From Roseomonas sp. OT10 (GTDB lineage Bacteria > Pseudomonadota > Alphaproteobacteria > Acetobacterales > Acetobacteraceae), in assembly GCF_020991085.1 (NCBI RefSeq), contig NZ_CP087719.1, forward strand, positions 310,001 through 374,000: DNA of 64,000 nucleotides, in the 5' to 3' direction. The position numbers and the translations under genes were made by a program. The notes below the pieces were generated by a model. It was not told the DNA's origin. It saw only the letters and a list, made by a program, of their open reading frames with translations, and did not search any database. Positions 17,662 through 29,026 of this stretch are shown here, one piece after another. Within the stretch, counting starts at the first letter, position 1. Each line of letters opens with the position of its first letter.

Positions 17662-18606
17662 ATGAGCGTCACCACCGCCGGCGGGGCACCCGTCCCCGCC
17701 GCCCAGGGGGCCCCGAAGAAGGCGCCGAAGGTCGAGACGCCGCTGCGCCGCTTCGTCGCCGACTTCGCCGCCAGCAAGCTGGCGATGTTCGGGCTCGTGG
17801 TCTTCGTGATCATCGCCCTGCTCGCCATCTTCGCGCCCCTGATCGCGCCGCAGAACCCCTACGACCTCGCCCAGCTCGACATCATGGACGGCCGGCTGGA
17901 GCCGGGCTCGCAGAGCGGCGACGGCAGCATGACCTACTGGCTGGGGACGGACGACCAGGGGCGCGACATGCTCTCCGGCATCCTCTACGGGCTGCGAATC
18001 TCGCTCATCGTGGGCGCCGGCTCGGCCATCGTCGCCGCCCTGGTCGGCGCCTCGCTCGGCATGCTCGCCGCCTATGCCGGGGGCAGGACCGACACGGTCA
18101 TCATGCGGCTCGTCGACCTCCAGCTCTCCTTCCCCGCGATCCTGGCGGCGCTGATGATCCTGGCCTTCCTCGGCAAGGGCATCATGAACGTCGTCATCGC
18201 CCTCGTCGTGGTGGAATGGGCCTACTACGCCCGCACCGTGCGCGGCACCGCGCTGGTGGAGCGGCGGCGGGAATACATCGAGGCGGCGCAGTGCCTCGCC
18301 CTGCCGACGCACCGCATCATCTTCCGCCACCTGCTGCCCAACTGCCTGCCGCCGCTGATCGTGGTCGGCACCATGCAGGTGGCGCGCGCTATCGCGCTGG
18401 AGGCGACGCTCTCCTTCCTCGGCCTGGGCGTGCCGATCACGGAGCCCTCGCTGGGGCTGCTGATCTCCAACGGCTACGAGTACATGCTCTCGGGCAAGTA
18501 CTGGATCTCCTTCTACCCGGGCATCGCCCTGCTGATCACCATCGTCTCCATCAACCTGGTGGGCGACCAGCTCCGCGACGTGCTGAACCCGAGGCTCCAG
18601 AAATGA
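17662..18606 (+). CDS. dppC: DppC-type ABC transporter permease
   Basis: A 314-residue permease with a cytoplasmic tail of about 40 residues and about six helices starting near residue 46 (LAMFGLVVFVIIALLAIFAP). The signature YWLGTDDQGRDMLSGILYGLR (in part, LGTDDQGRDML) is highly conserved in DppC/OppC. EAA loop: EAAQCLALPTHRIIFRHLLP near 210. The stop overlaps the next gene's ATG (ATGA at 18603-18606), so the ATPase is translationally coupled. Confidence 0.93.
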   Translation: MSVTTAGGAPVPAAQGAPKKAPKVETPLRRFVADFAASKLAMFGLVVFVIIALLAIFAPLIAPQNPYDLAQLDIMDGRLEPGSQSGDGSMTYWLGTDDQGRDMLSGILYGLRISLIVGAGSAIVAALVGASLGMLAAYAGGRTDTVIMRLVDLQLSFPAILAALMILAFLGKGIMNVVIALVVVEWAYYARTVRGTALVERRREYIEAAQCLALPTHRIIFRHLLPNCLPPLIVVGTMQVARAIALEATLSFLGLGVPITEPSLGLLISNGYEYMLSGKYWISFYPGIALLITIVSINLVGDQLRDVLNPRLQK

Positions 18607-19658
18607 GCGCGACGATGACGGCACCCGCCATGGCCGCCACCGCCGCGGCGCCGACGCTGGAGGTGCGCAACCTCCGGACCCACTTCTTCACCCGCGCGGG
18701 CGTGGTGAAGGCGGTGGACGACGTCTCCTTCACCGTGAAGCGCGGCCACGTCATGGGCCTCGTCGGCGAATCCGGCTCCGGCAAGTCGGTCACCGGCTTC
18801 TCCGTGATGCGGCTGGTGGACGCGCCGGGGCGCATCGTGGGCGGCTCGATCCTGTTCCAGGGCCGCGACCTCGCGAAGCTGTCCGAGGAGGAGATGCGCC
18901 AGCTCCGGGGCTCGAAGATCGCGATGATCTTCCAGGACCCGATGATGACGCTGAACCCCGTGCTGCGCATCGACACCCAGATGATCGAGACGGTGCAGGC
19001 GCACGAGAAGGTCTCGCGCGAGGCGGCGCGGCAGCGCGCCCGCGACACGCTGGGCATGGTGGGCATCCCCAGCCCGGACGAGCGGCTGCTGGCCTATCCG
19101 CACCAGTTCTCGGGCGGCATGCGCCAGCGCGTGGCGATCGCCATCGCCCTGCTGCACCGGCCGGAGCTGATCGTGGCGGACGAGCCCACCACGGCGCTCG
19201 ACGTCACCATCCAGGGCCAGATCCTGGCCGAGGTGCAGAAGCTGGCGGCCACCACCGGCACCTCGCTGATCTGGATCACCCACGACCTCTCCGTGGTCGC
19301 CGGCCTCGCCGACGAGATCGCGGTGATGTACGCCGGCCGCATCGTGGAGCAGGGGGAGGTCGGCCCCGTGCTCGATCTGCCGCTGCATCCCTACACGGTC
19401 GGGCTGCTCGGCTCCGTGCCCAGCCGCAACAAGCGCGGCGAGCCGCTGCGCCAGATCCCGGGCATGACGCCCTCCCTGCTGTCGCTGCCGCCCGGCTGCC
19501 CCTTCCAGGCGCGCTGCCCGCGGGCGCGGGCGGAGTGCCAAGAGGACCCGCCGATGGAGGAGAAGCGCCCCGGCCAGTGGGCGCGCTGCTTCTTCCCGCA
19601 CCTGGAAGCGCCGGATTTCAGCCGTCCCCAATCCGGCCAGGCGGAGTATGCCGCATGA
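18603..19658 (+). CDS. dppD: DppD-type ABC transporter ATPase
   Basis: A 351-residue ATPase. Walker A GESGSGKS at 55-62, Q-loop in [11 protein letters not shown] near 118, signature [12 protein letters not shown] near 168, Walker [13 protein letters not shown] near 188, switch His in WITHDLSVV. The C-terminal oligopeptide-transporter region contains the cysteine cluster [10 protein letters not shown]...C that in some Dpp/Opp ATPases binds an iron-sulfur cluster. The true start is ATG 18603 in the ATGA overlap; it overlaps the dppF-type gene at its own end (ATGA at 19655-19658). Confidence 0.93.
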   Translation: MSATMTAPAMAATAAAPTLEVRNLRTHFFTRAGVVKAVDDVSFTVKRGHVMGLVGESGSGKSVTGFSVMRLVDAPGRIVGGSILFQGRDLAKLSEEEMRQLRGSKIAMIFQDPMMTLNPVLRIDTQMIETVQAHEKVSREAARQRARDTLGMVGIPSPDERLLAYPHQFSGGMRQRVAIAIALLHRPELIVADEPTTALDVTIQGQILAEVQKLAATTGTSLIWITHDLSVVAGLADEIAVMYAGRIVEQGEVGPVLDLPLHPYTVGLLGSVPSRNKRGEPLRQIPGMTPSLLSLPPGCPFQARCPRARAECQEDPPMEEKRPGQWARCFFPHLEAPDFSRPQSGQAEYAA

Positions 19659-20701
19659 GCGCCACGCTCGAACGCCCTGTCCCGTCCCCGGCGCGCCAGG
19701 GCACGCCGATGGTGGAGCTGCGCGGGGTGTCGCGCCGCTTCGCCAAGACGCTCGACTTCGCGGGCAGGATCGCGAAGAAGCTCGGCGCCCCGGTGCGCGA
19801 GGAGGTGGTGCACGCGGTCGACAAGGTGGACCTCACCGTCCGCAAGGGCGAGGTGGTCGGGCTGGTCGGCGAATCCGGCTGCGGCAAGTCCACGCTGGGC
19901 CGCATGGTGGCGGGCATCCTGCCGCAGAGCGAGGGCGACATCCTGTGGAAGGGGCAGGACCGCGCCAGCCTCTCCGGCCGGGAAGCCCGCGCCGCCAAGC
20001 TCCAGGCGCAGATGATCTTCCAGGACCCGATGTCCTCGCTGAACCCGCGCCTGCGGGTCGCGGACATCGTGGGCGAGGCGCCGCTGGTGCATGGCCTCGC
20101 GAAGCGCGGCGAGCTGGACGGCTATGTGGACGAGCAGATGCGGCGCGCCGGGCTCGACCCCTCCTTCAAGCGGCGCTACCCGCACCAGTTCTCGGGCGGG
20201 CAGCGGCAGCGCATCGGCATCGCCCGCGCGCTGGCGGTGCAGCCGGAATTCCTGGTCTGTGACGAATCCGTGGCCGCGCTGGACGTCTCCATCCAGGCGC
20301 AGGTGCTGAACCTGTTCATGCGGCTGCGGCAGGAGCTGGACCTCACCTACCTCTTCATCAGCCACGACCTGGGCGTGGTGGAGCACCTCTCCGACCGGGT
20401 GGTGATCATGTATCTCGGCCGGGTGGTGGAATCCGCCCCCTCCGAGGAGGTCTTCGCCCGCCCGAACCACCCCTACACCCAGTCGCTGCTGGGCGCCGTG
20501 CCGCGCATCGAGGCGCGCAAGAAGGCCTTCGTGACGGTGCAGGGCGAGATTCCCTCGCCGCTGAACCCGCCTTCGGGCTGCCACTTCAACCCGCGCTGCC
20601 CGCACGCCTTCGACCGCTGCCGGGTCGAGGTGCCGGCGCTGAAGGAGATCGCGCCGGGGCACATGTCGCGCTGCCACCTGAACGACGGCCCGCGCGCGTG
20701 A
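19655..20701 (+). CDS. dppF: DppF-type ABC transporter ATPase
   Basis: A 348-residue ATPase, partner of DppD. Walker A GESGCGKS at 72-79, signature FSGGQRQRIGIARAL near 180, Walker B FLVCDESVAALDVS with the catalytic glutamate, and the C-terminal CHFNPRCPHAFDRC cysteine cluster. An insert AKTLDFAGRIAKKLGAPVREEVVHA ahead of Walker A (about 28-55) is usual for DppF/OppF. Starts in an ATGA overlap with dppD; its TGA overlaps the GTG start of a small lipoprotein gene (GTGA at 20698-20701). Confidence 0.93.
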   Translation: MSATLERPVPSPARQGTPMVELRGVSRRFAKTLDFAGRIAKKLGAPVREEVVHAVDKVDLTVRKGEVVGLVGESGCGKSTLGRMVAGILPQSEGDILWKGQDRASLSGREARAAKLQAQMIFQDPMSSLNPRLRVADIVGEAPLVHGLAKRGELDGYVDEQMRRAGLDPSFKRRYPHQFSGGQRQRIGIARALAVQPEFLVCDESVAALDVSIQAQVLNLFMRLRQELDLTYLFISHDLGVVEHLSDRVVIMYLGRVVESAPSEEVFARPNHPYTQSLLGAVPRIEARKKAFVTVQGEIPSPLNPPSGCHFNPRCPHAFDRCRVEVPALKEIAPGHMSRCHLNDGPRA

Positions 20702-20823
20702 GGGTGGCGCTGGTCATCGCCGCCCTCCTCTTCGCGGCCTGCGCGGAGCGGGGGCGGGATGGCGGGCTGACGCCGCAGGTGGGCGGCTATGTCGGCGGGA
20801 ATGTCGGGGTGAACCTGCGCTGA
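20698..20823 (+). CDS. 41-residue predicted lipoprotein coupled to dppF
   Basis: A small open frame starting with GTG inside the GTGA overlap with the dppF-type stop. Translation: MRVALVIAALLFAAC, then a mature peptide AERGRDGGLTPQVGGYV and a glycine/valine-rich end (GGNVGVNLR). The first 15 residues form a complete lipoprotein signal with lipobox LFAAC. The coupling, codon use and exact lipobox argue that it is real. Function is unknown; similar tiny lipoproteins at operon ends are often unannotated. The interspersed repeat copy C starts right after its stop. Confidence 0.6.
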   Translation: MRVALVIAALLFAACAERGRDGGLTPQVGGYVGGNVGVNLR

Positions 20824-21190
20824 ATGACCCGGGGGGAAGGCGCTGCCATCGACGCAGTGCGTCGATCCCCGATACCCCCCATCCGCCAGGACCCGCTGAT
20901 CCCCTTTGGAGGCCCTGGACCCAGGGGGCACTGCCGCGCGGCTGTCTGCGCCGGGGTCGCGTCGCCAGAGGTCGATGACCTCCGGCGGGATCGGCCGCCT
21001 CGTTTGCTGACAGCGTCTTTCGAGTCTTCTTCAGGCCCCGCCTGGCCACGCGTTCCGTGCTATCAGCCCCCAGGCCACCCCTTCGCCACGCAGCGCCAAA
21101 CGCCTGCCGGGGTCCGGGGGCCGGCTCGCCCCCGGCGGAGGGGGTATCGGGGCGAGGCGGAGCCTCCCCCGGGCCACGGGCGCCCCCGCC
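20824..21190 (+). repeat. interspersed multi-hairpin repeat, copy C (divergent)
   Basis: Same orientation as copy A but more diverged. Its central hairpin at about 20963-20987 keeps CGCC...GGCG ends with an altered stem (AGAGGTC/GACCTC around GAT), that is, compensated changes on both sides. Shared blocks include CCGCCAGGACCC, GGCCCTGGACCC, CTGCCGCGCGG and the terminal GAGGCGGAGCCTCC stem near 21158. It lies between the lipoprotein stop (20823) and the convergent TraB/GumN gene end (21191); no gene is seen in it. Confidence 0.65.
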
Positions 21191-22117
21191 TCACCCCACC
21201 CCGCGGAACCGCACCGTCTCCACCCCGAACCCGTCTGACCGCAGCCGCTCGGCCACGCCATCCGGCCCGGGCAGGTGGGCCGCGCCCAGCACGGCGACGA
21301 CCTTTCCCGCGCGCGCCCGCTCGGCCAGCCGCGGTGCGATCCGGGCATTGCGGGCGACGATGACCTCCGCGTCGAACATCGCCTGGCCTTCGGGCGAGGG
21401 GGTGACGGCGGCGGCGGTGAGCTGGCGCAGCACGTCGAGGTCGCCCGCCTCGTAGGCCCGCTGCGACGCCTGCTCGATCGCCGCCTGCCGCGCGGGGTCC
21501 AGGATCGCGGCCTGGAGGCCGGCGAGCCACAGGGCGTCGGGCAGGGCGAGGAGGGCGCCGAACGCCTCCTCCACCGTCTCCAGCGCGGAGACGGGGATGC
21601 CCAGCGCCTGGGCCGAGCCCATCAGCCAGGCTTCGGGCGAGGCGGGCTGGCGTTGCGGCGGGGCGGGGCAGGGCTGCATGGCGAGGGAGGCGAGCTGGAA
21701 GGCCCGCATCCGCGCGGCGCCGGGGAGGGGATCGCGGACCGGCGGATGCGCCCCGTCGAGGCAGAGAAGCTGCGTCCGCAGCCGGCGCAGCCCGGCCGGG
21801 CCGAGCAGGGCGGGCAGGTCCAGGAACTCCCCGGGCGGCAGGGTGAGCCATTCGCGCGGGATGCCCTCCGGCCCGGCATCCGTCTCGATCAGCACGCGCC
21901 GCGCCCCGCCGAGCAGCGACTCCGTGGACAGCCGCAGCAGCCTCGGATCGGGCGCATGGGAGGAGGGGAACAGCAGGCTGGGCGTCCCGCGGCCGCCCGG
22001 CGGCGTCAGGCGGAAGACCAACACCCCGGCGCGGACGTCGAGGCCGTCCGGCGCGGCGGCCCGGGCCAGCGGGACAGGCGAGGCGGCGAGGGCGAGCAGG
22101 GCGCGGCGCGGCAGCAT
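21191..22117 (-). CDS. TraB/GumN-family protein
   Basis: A 308-residue protein with a signal-like start (MLPRRALLALAASPVPLARAAA). The C-terminal segment VVAVLGAAHLPGPDGVAERLRSDGF matches the conserved GxxH end of the TraB/PrgY/GumN (TIKI-like) family, proposed metalloproteases. The N-terminal member of the pair, normally GTxH, is here SLLFPSSHAP near 49, keeping the histidine but not the Gly-Thr. VIVARNARIAPRLAERARAGKV upstream of the last motif is also typical (R-N-xx-W/I). Members in Acetobacteraceae are short and exported; substrate unknown. ATG at 22117 is chosen; an in-frame upstream extension lacks any signal. Confidence 0.7.
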   Translation of the reverse strand: MLPRRALLALAASPVPLARAAAPDGLDVRAGVLVFRLTPPGGRGTPSLLFPSSHAPDPRLLRLSTESLLGGARRVLIETDAGPEGIPREWLTLPPGEFLDLPALLGPAGLRRLRTQLLCLDGAHPPVRDPLPGAARMRAFQLASLAMQPCPAPPQRQPASPEAWLMGSAQALGIPVSALETVEEAFGALLALPDALWLAGLQAAILDPARQAAIEQASQRAYEAGDLDVLRQLTAAAVTPSPEGQAMFDAEVIVARNARIAPRLAERARAGKVVAVLGAAHLPGPDGVAERLRSDGFGVETVRFRGVG

Positions 22118-22219
22118 CCGCCATGCTCTACAGCATGGGCACGGCGGGTCACGCCCCGTTCCGGAAACATCCGCCAGGAAGCGGTTGCGGCCGTCGGCCG
22201 GGGCTGCTACGAGGCCGAC

Positions 22220-22315
22220 ATGACCGCGCGCGGCACCCTCGCTGCTCTTCCGCAGGCCCATCCGGGCCTTGGCGGCGCGCGCCTCCTCCTTCGACTTATC
22301 GGCCCCTGGGCGTAG
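22220..22315 (+). CDS. leuL: leucine-rich leader peptide of leuA
   Basis: A 31-codon open frame upstream of leuA: MTARGTLAALPQAHPGLGG then ARLLLRLIGPWA. Seven of the codons are leucine, with the run CTC CTC CTT CGA CTT ATC (Leu-Leu-Leu-Arg-Leu-Ile) near the end, followed shortly by the stop. Clustered control codons for the end product just before a stop are the mark of ribosome-mediated attenuation. Starved ribosomes would stall at the leucine run and change pairing of the downstream 100 nt. CTT, otherwise rare in this genome, is used four times. Confidence 0.75.
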   Translation: MTARGTLAALPQAHPGLGGARLLLRLIGPWA

Positions 22316-22418
22316 CCCCGGCGTCGCTGCCGGTCGCGTTCAGGGGACACTGAGCCCTTCCGCCCGCGCGCTGCCGCGCGGGCCCGTCACACGGCCAGAT
22401 CAAGTCGGGACAAGACCC
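22316..22418 (+). promoter_or_regulatory. leuA attenuator region
   Basis: Follows the leader peptide stop. It contains a stem CCCGCGCG (22363-22370) / CGCGCGGG (22375-22382) with loop CTGC, and an upstream competing CCCC (22316-22319) / GGGG (22343-22346) pairing that overlaps the leader end. No T-run follows the strong stem, so it could act on transcription with poor U-tract or by hiding the leuA ribosome site; the mechanism is inferred. Confidence 0.5.
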
Positions 22419-24020
<1,602 letters not shown>

Positions 24021-24061
24021 GGCGCCCCCGCCCCGGCGAGGCGGCAGGGCCGCAGACATGG

Positions 24062-24095
24062 AAAGGGGCGCCCCGGGGACCGGGGCGCCCCTTTT
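24062..24095. terminator. bidirectional terminator between leuA and the convergent lipoprotein gene
   Basis: Stem AAAGGGGCGCCCC (24062-24074) and GGGGCGCCCCTTTT (24082-24095), loop GGGGACC. A-rich and T-rich ends on both strands fit a shared terminator for the two converging genes. Confidence 0.88.
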
Positions 24096-24114
24096 CCCTT
24101 CCAGAGCCGGCGGC

Positions 24115-24354
24115 TCAGCGCCAGATGGGGCGGCCGAGGTTCACCGAATCCCCGCTGGTCAGCGCACCGCCGGCCGCGCCGGCCGCGCCGCCGATCAGGG
24201 CGCCCGTGCCGGCATTGCCGCTGAGCGAGCCCACCGCCGCGCCCGCGCCCGCGCCGAGCAGGCCGCCGGACACCGCACGGTCGCCGGTGCTGTAGCCGCA
24301 GGCGCCCAGTCCGAGGCCCGCGAGGGCCAGAAGTGCCAGGGAAGCCTTGCGCAT
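24115..24354 (-). CDS. glycine-zipper lipoprotein
   Basis: A 79-residue predicted lipoprotein: MRKASLALLALAGLGLGACG has a lipobox LGAC with Cys at 19, followed by a glycine-zipper (GGLLGAGAGAAVGSLSG and ALIGGAAGAAGGAL), a pattern seen in small SlyB/YMGG-like envelope proteins thought to insert into or bridge membranes. ATG at 24354 is preferred over 24375 since the signal then begins at once. Monocistronic, convergent with leuA and divergent from mreB. Function unknown, perhaps envelope stability. Confidence 0.75.
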   Translation of the reverse strand: MRKASLALLALAGLGLGACGYSTGDRAVSGGLLGAGAGAAVGSLSGNAGTGALIGGAAGAAGGALTSGDSVNLGRPIWR

Positions 24355-24389
24355 GGTTTCTCTCCGTTCGGTCATCTGTCCTTGACGCC

Positions 24390-24403
24390 GCCGTCATGAC
24401 GGC
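24390..24403. promoter_or_regulatory. perfect 14-bp palindrome upstream of the lipoprotein gene
   Basis: GCCGTCATGACGGC, fully symmetrical, 35 bp upstream of the lipoprotein start and 124 bp before mreB. Could be a regulator site for either divergent gene; no adjacent regulator gene identifies it. Confidence 0.35.
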
Positions 24404-24485
24404 AGACCTTCCCCGAACGCAGCCCAGACCAGACGGTTTCCCGCCAGGGGAATCGGGGCTTGAGCATGGGCGGGCGGGGGGCTAG

Positions 24486-25571
<1,086 letters not shown>

Positions 25572-25621
25572 AGAGGCTGCGACCATGGGCCCGGTAGGGG
25601 CCCGGTCCAGGACACGCGCGC

Positions 25622-26485
25622 ATGATCCGTCTCAGCATTCCGCTCCGACAGGCGCTCGGCCGCCTGACGCTGCCCGTGCTGATCGCGGCGGCCTTCGGGG
25701 TGATGCTGCTGGGCAAGGCGGATACCGTGCTGGTGGAGCGGATGCGCATGTCGCTGGCCGATTCGCTGGCCCCCCTCTATGGCGGCCTGTCCGAGCCGGT
25801 GCGGGCGACCCGCGAGCTGGTCGAGGACGTGCGGGACCTGTGGTCGATGCGTTCCGAGAATGTCCGGCTGCGCGAGGAGAACGAGCGCCTGCACCGCTGG
25901 CAGGCGGCGGCCCTGGCGCTGGATGCCGAGAACGTCCAGCTGCGCCGGCAGCTCTCCTTCGTGCCCGATGCCACCCCTTCCTACCGCACCGCGCGGGTGG
26001 TGGCGGATGCCGGGGGCATCTATGCCCGCGCCGTGCTGCTGGCCACCACGCCGCAGTTCCAGCCGCGCAAGGGGCAGGTGGCGCTGGACGAGCGCGGCCT
26101 GGCCGGCCGGGTCACGGAGGTGGGCGAACGTTCCGCCCGCGTGCTGCTGGTGACGGACATCAACAGCCGCATCCCGGTGGTGCTGGAAGGCTCGCGCGCC
26201 CGGGCCATGATGGTCGGCACCAACGGCGCCCGGCCGCGGCTGCAGTTCTGGCCGGAGGGCACCCAGCCCCAGGAGGGGGAGCGCGTGGTGACCGGGGCGG
26301 AGGCCGCCGCCTTTCCCACCGGCCTGCCGGTCGGCGTGGTGCGCTGGTCCGAGGCGGGGGCGCCGGAGATCGAGCTCTATGCCCGGCTGGACCGGCTGGA
26401 CCTCCTCCGCATCTTCGATTTCGGCCTCGCCGGCATCCTGCCCCCGGAGGCGGTGGCGCGGCCCGAGCCGAGGCCGCGGCGATGA
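25622..26485 (+). CDS. mreC: rod-shape-determining protein MreC
   Basis: A 287-residue bitopic membrane protein. One transmembrane helix at about 17-35, a coiled coil at about 65-105 (SENVRLREENERLHRWQAAA), then the twin beta-barrel domain containing KGQVALDERGLAGRVTEVGERSARVLLVTD, the most conserved MreC segment. It scaffolds PBP2 in the periplasm. 50 bp after mreB; the C-terminus ends EPRPRR. Confidence 0.95.
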   Translation: MIRLSIPLRQALGRLTLPVLIAAAFGVMLLGKADTVLVERMRMSLADSLAPLYGGLSEPVRATRELVEDVRDLWSMRSENVRLREENERLHRWQAAALALDAENVQLRRQLSFVPDATPSYRTARVVADAGGIYARAVLLATTPQFQPRKGQVALDERGLAGRVTEVGERSARVLLVTDINSRIPVVLEGSRARAMMVGTNGARPRLQFWPEGTQPQEGERVVTGAEAAAFPTGLPVGVVRWSEAGAPEIELYARLDRLDLLRIFDFGLAGILPPEAVARPEPRPRR

Positions 26486-26540
26486 GCGCGATCGCGTCCA
26501 TGGCCCGGGCAGGCGCCGCCGCCTCCCGGTCCCGGGGGCC

Positions 26541-27083
26541 ATGATCCTGGCGACGGGCCAGCCCGACCCGGCCCCCGGCCTGCTGCGCCGCCTGGATGCG
26601 GTGGCCCGCGCCGCCTTCCCGGCGACGGGGGCGGCGCTGCTGCTCATCCTCGCCTCCACCCCGGCCGGGCTGCCGGCGCTGGGGCCGGGGCTTGCCCTGG
26701 CCTGCGTCTATTTCTGGACCATCTTCCGCCCCGCCGCGATGTGGGCGCCGGCCGTCTTCGCGCTGGGCCTGCTGCAGGACCTGCTCAGCTTCGCGCCGCT
26801 GGGGCAGGGCATCCTGACCCTGCTGCTGGCGCACGGGGTGGCGCTGCGCTTCCGGCGCTTCCTGGCGCGGCGGAGCTTCGTCGTGGTCTGGCTGATCTTC
26901 TGCCTCTTCGCCCTGGGCGTCGCGGCGCTGGACTATGTGCTGCAGGTGGTGCTGGGCTGGCGCATCATGCCGGTCTCCCCGGCGCTGGTGCAGGCGGGCC
27001 TGGCGGCCGGGGCCTACCCCGCGGTCGCGGCCGTGCTGACCAAAGCGCATGAGGCGATGCAGCGGGCCGAGGTGATGGCGTGA
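26541..27083 (+). CDS. mreD: rod-shape-determining protein MreD
   Basis: A 180-residue integral membrane protein with about five helices. FALGLLQDLLSFAPLGQGILTLLLAHG is the family's conserved loop (LGLLxDLLSxxPLG). ATG 26541 is chosen because hydrophobic sequence starts about 20 residues later and it fits the usual length; the open frame upstream overlaps mreC. Partner of MreC in the elongasome. Confidence 0.92.
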   Translation: MILATGQPDPAPGLLRRLDAVARAAFPATGAALLLILASTPAGLPALGPGLALACVYFWTIFRPAAMWAPAVFALGLLQDLLSFAPLGQGILTLLLAHGVALRFRRFLARRSFVVVWLIFCLFALGVAALDYVLQVVLGWRIMPVSPALVQAGLAAGAYPAVAAVLTKAHEAMQRAEVMA

Positions 27084-27093
27084 GGAGGCGGGC

Positions 27094-29016
27094 ATGAGCC
27101 GGCGCGGCGAGGAGGAGCGGCGGCGCTCCGTCTTCACCCGGCGGGCGCTGCTGCTGGCGGCGGTGCAGGCCGGCGGCATCGGCTTCCTGGGCTATCGCCT
27201 GCACCGGCTGCAGGTGGAGGAGGGCGATCGCTACGCCACCCTGGCCGAGGAGAACCGGATCTCCGCACGCCTCCTCGCGCCGCCGCGGGGGCGGGTGCTG
27301 GACCGCGCCGGCAAGGTGGTCGCGGGCAACCAGCTGAACTGGCGCGCCCTGCTGGTCGCGGAATCGGCGGGCGACGTGCCGGCGGTGCTGGAGACCTTCA
27401 GCCGCATCGTGCCGCTGCAGGATTTCGAGCGCGCGCGCATCGAGCGCGAGGTGCGCCGCCGCCGCCGCTTCGTCCCCGTCACGGTGCGCGAGTTCCTGAC
27501 CTGGGAGGAGATGGCGCGGATCGACCTGAACGCGCCGGACCTGCCGGGGATCAGCGTCGATGTCGGCACCACGCGGCAGTACCCCGAGGGCGAGCACCTG
27601 GCGCATGTCGTCGGCTACGTCGCGCCCCCGGCCGAGCGCGACATCGGCGAGGACCCGCTGCTGGAACTGCCGGGCATCCGTGTCGGCCGCTCCGGCATCG
27701 AGCGCTTCCACGACAAGATCCTGCGCGGGCGGGCGGGGGCGCAGCGGCTGGAGGTGAACGCGGTCGGCCGCGTCATCCGCGAGCTGGACCGGCGCGAGGG
27801 CGTGTCCGGCCAGGAGGTGCAGATCAGCGTCGATGCGGAGCTGCAACGCACCGTGCGGGCGCGCTGCGAGGTCGGCACCACCGCCGTCGTGATGGACTGC
27901 AAGACGGGCGAGGTGCTGGCCATGGCCACCCAGCCCTCCTTCGACCCGCATCTGTTCAACTCGGGCGTCTCGGCGGCGCAGTGGCGGCAATGGACCAGCC
28001 AGCGCACCACGCCGCTGATCAACAAGGCGACCAATGGACTCTACGCCCCCGGCTCCACCTTCAAGATGATGGTCGGGCTGGCGGCGCTGGATGCCAAGGT
28101 CTGCACCCCGGGCGACCGGGTGAGCTGCCCTGGCTACTACGACCTGGGCGACACGCGCTTCCACTGCCACTCGCGCTACGGCCATGGCAGCCTCGACCTG
28201 CGCGGCGCGCTGAAGCATTCCTGCGACGTCTATTTCTACGAGATGGCCAAGCGGACCGGCATCGACCGCATCGCGGCGATGGCGAAGCGCTTCGGCATGG
28301 GCGTGGACCTGGAGATCGAGCTGCCTGGCGTGCGCCGTGGGCTGGTGCCGACGCGCGAATGGCGCATGGCGCAGGGCAAGCCCTGGAACCTGGGCGACAC
28401 GGTGGTGCACGGGATCGGCCAGGGCTTCTACCAGATCACCCCGCTGGCCCTGGCGACGATGACGGCGCGCCTGGCCTCGGGCAAGGCGGTGCAGCCGCAC
28501 CTGACGCGGGCGGTCAACGGCCGCCCCGTGCGCGGCGCCCGGACGGAGGACTGGCCCTCCCTGGGCGTCCCCGAGCGCGACCTGAAGCTGATGCGGGACG
28601 GGATGTTCGCCGTGGTGAACGAGGAGGGCGGCACCGGGCGCCCGGGGCGGCTGCCCGCCCAGTTCGGCGCCATGGCGGGCAAGACCGGCAGCGTGCAGGT
28701 GCGGCGCGTGTCGCGCGAGCAGCGGGAGCGCGGCTTCAAGGCGGAGAACATGCCGCGCGAGTGGCGGCCGCACGCGCTCTTCGTCGGCTTCGCGCCCTAT
28801 GACGACCCGCGCTACGCCGTGTCGGTCGTGGTGGAGCACGGGCTGGCCGGGTCCACGGCCGCGGCGCCGGTGGCGCGCGACATCCTGGTGGACACCTTCA
28901 ACCGCTTCCGCCAGGCGCCGCCGCAGGCCCAGCCCGGCGGGCAGCGGGTCGCCGATGCCGGCGGCACGGGGACGGCCGCCGATGCGGGGCGTCCGGCGGG
29001 GCCAGGTCGGCGATGA
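27094..29016 (+). CDS. mrdA: penicillin-binding protein 2 (elongasome transpeptidase)
   Basis: A 640-residue class B PBP that cross-links peptidoglycan during side-wall growth. One N-terminal transmembrane segment (about 17-37), a PBP dimerisation/pedestal domain (PPRGRVLDRAGKVVAGNQ), then the transpeptidase: active-site S321 in STFK, the SCD triad near 381, and KTGS near 529. It starts 10 bp after mreD and is followed 10 bp later by rodA, its glycosyltransferase partner. Confidence 0.96.
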   Translation: MSRRGEEERRRSVFTRRALLLAAVQAGGIGFLGYRLHRLQVEEGDRYATLAEENRISARLLAPPRGRVLDRAGKVVAGNQLNWRALLVAESAGDVPAVLETFSRIVPLQDFERARIEREVRRRRRFVPVTVREFLTWEEMARIDLNAPDLPGISVDVGTTRQYPEGEHLAHVVGYVAPPAERDIGEDPLLELPGIRVGRSGIERFHDKILRGRAGAQRLEVNAVGRVIRELDRREGVSGQEVQISVDAELQRTVRARCEVGTTAVVMDCKTGEVLAMATQPSFDPHLFNSGVSAAQWRQWTSQRTTPLINKATNGLYAPGSTFKMMVGLAALDAKVCTPGDRVSCPGYYDLGDTRFHCHSRYGHGSLDLRGALKHSCDVYFYEMAKRTGIDRIAAMAKRFGMGVDLEIELPGVRRGLVPTREWRMAQGKPWNLGDTVVHGIGQGFYQITPLALATMTARLASGKAVQPHLTRAVNGRPVRGARTEDWPSLGVPERDLKLMRDGMFAVVNEEGGTGRPGRLPAQFGAMAGKTGSVQVRRVSREQRERGFKAENMPREWRPHALFVGFAPYDDPRYAVSVVVEHGLAGSTAAAPVARDILVDTFNRFRQAPPQAQPGGQRVADAGGTGTAADAGRPAGPGRR

Positions 29017-29026
29017 GGGGCCGGCG

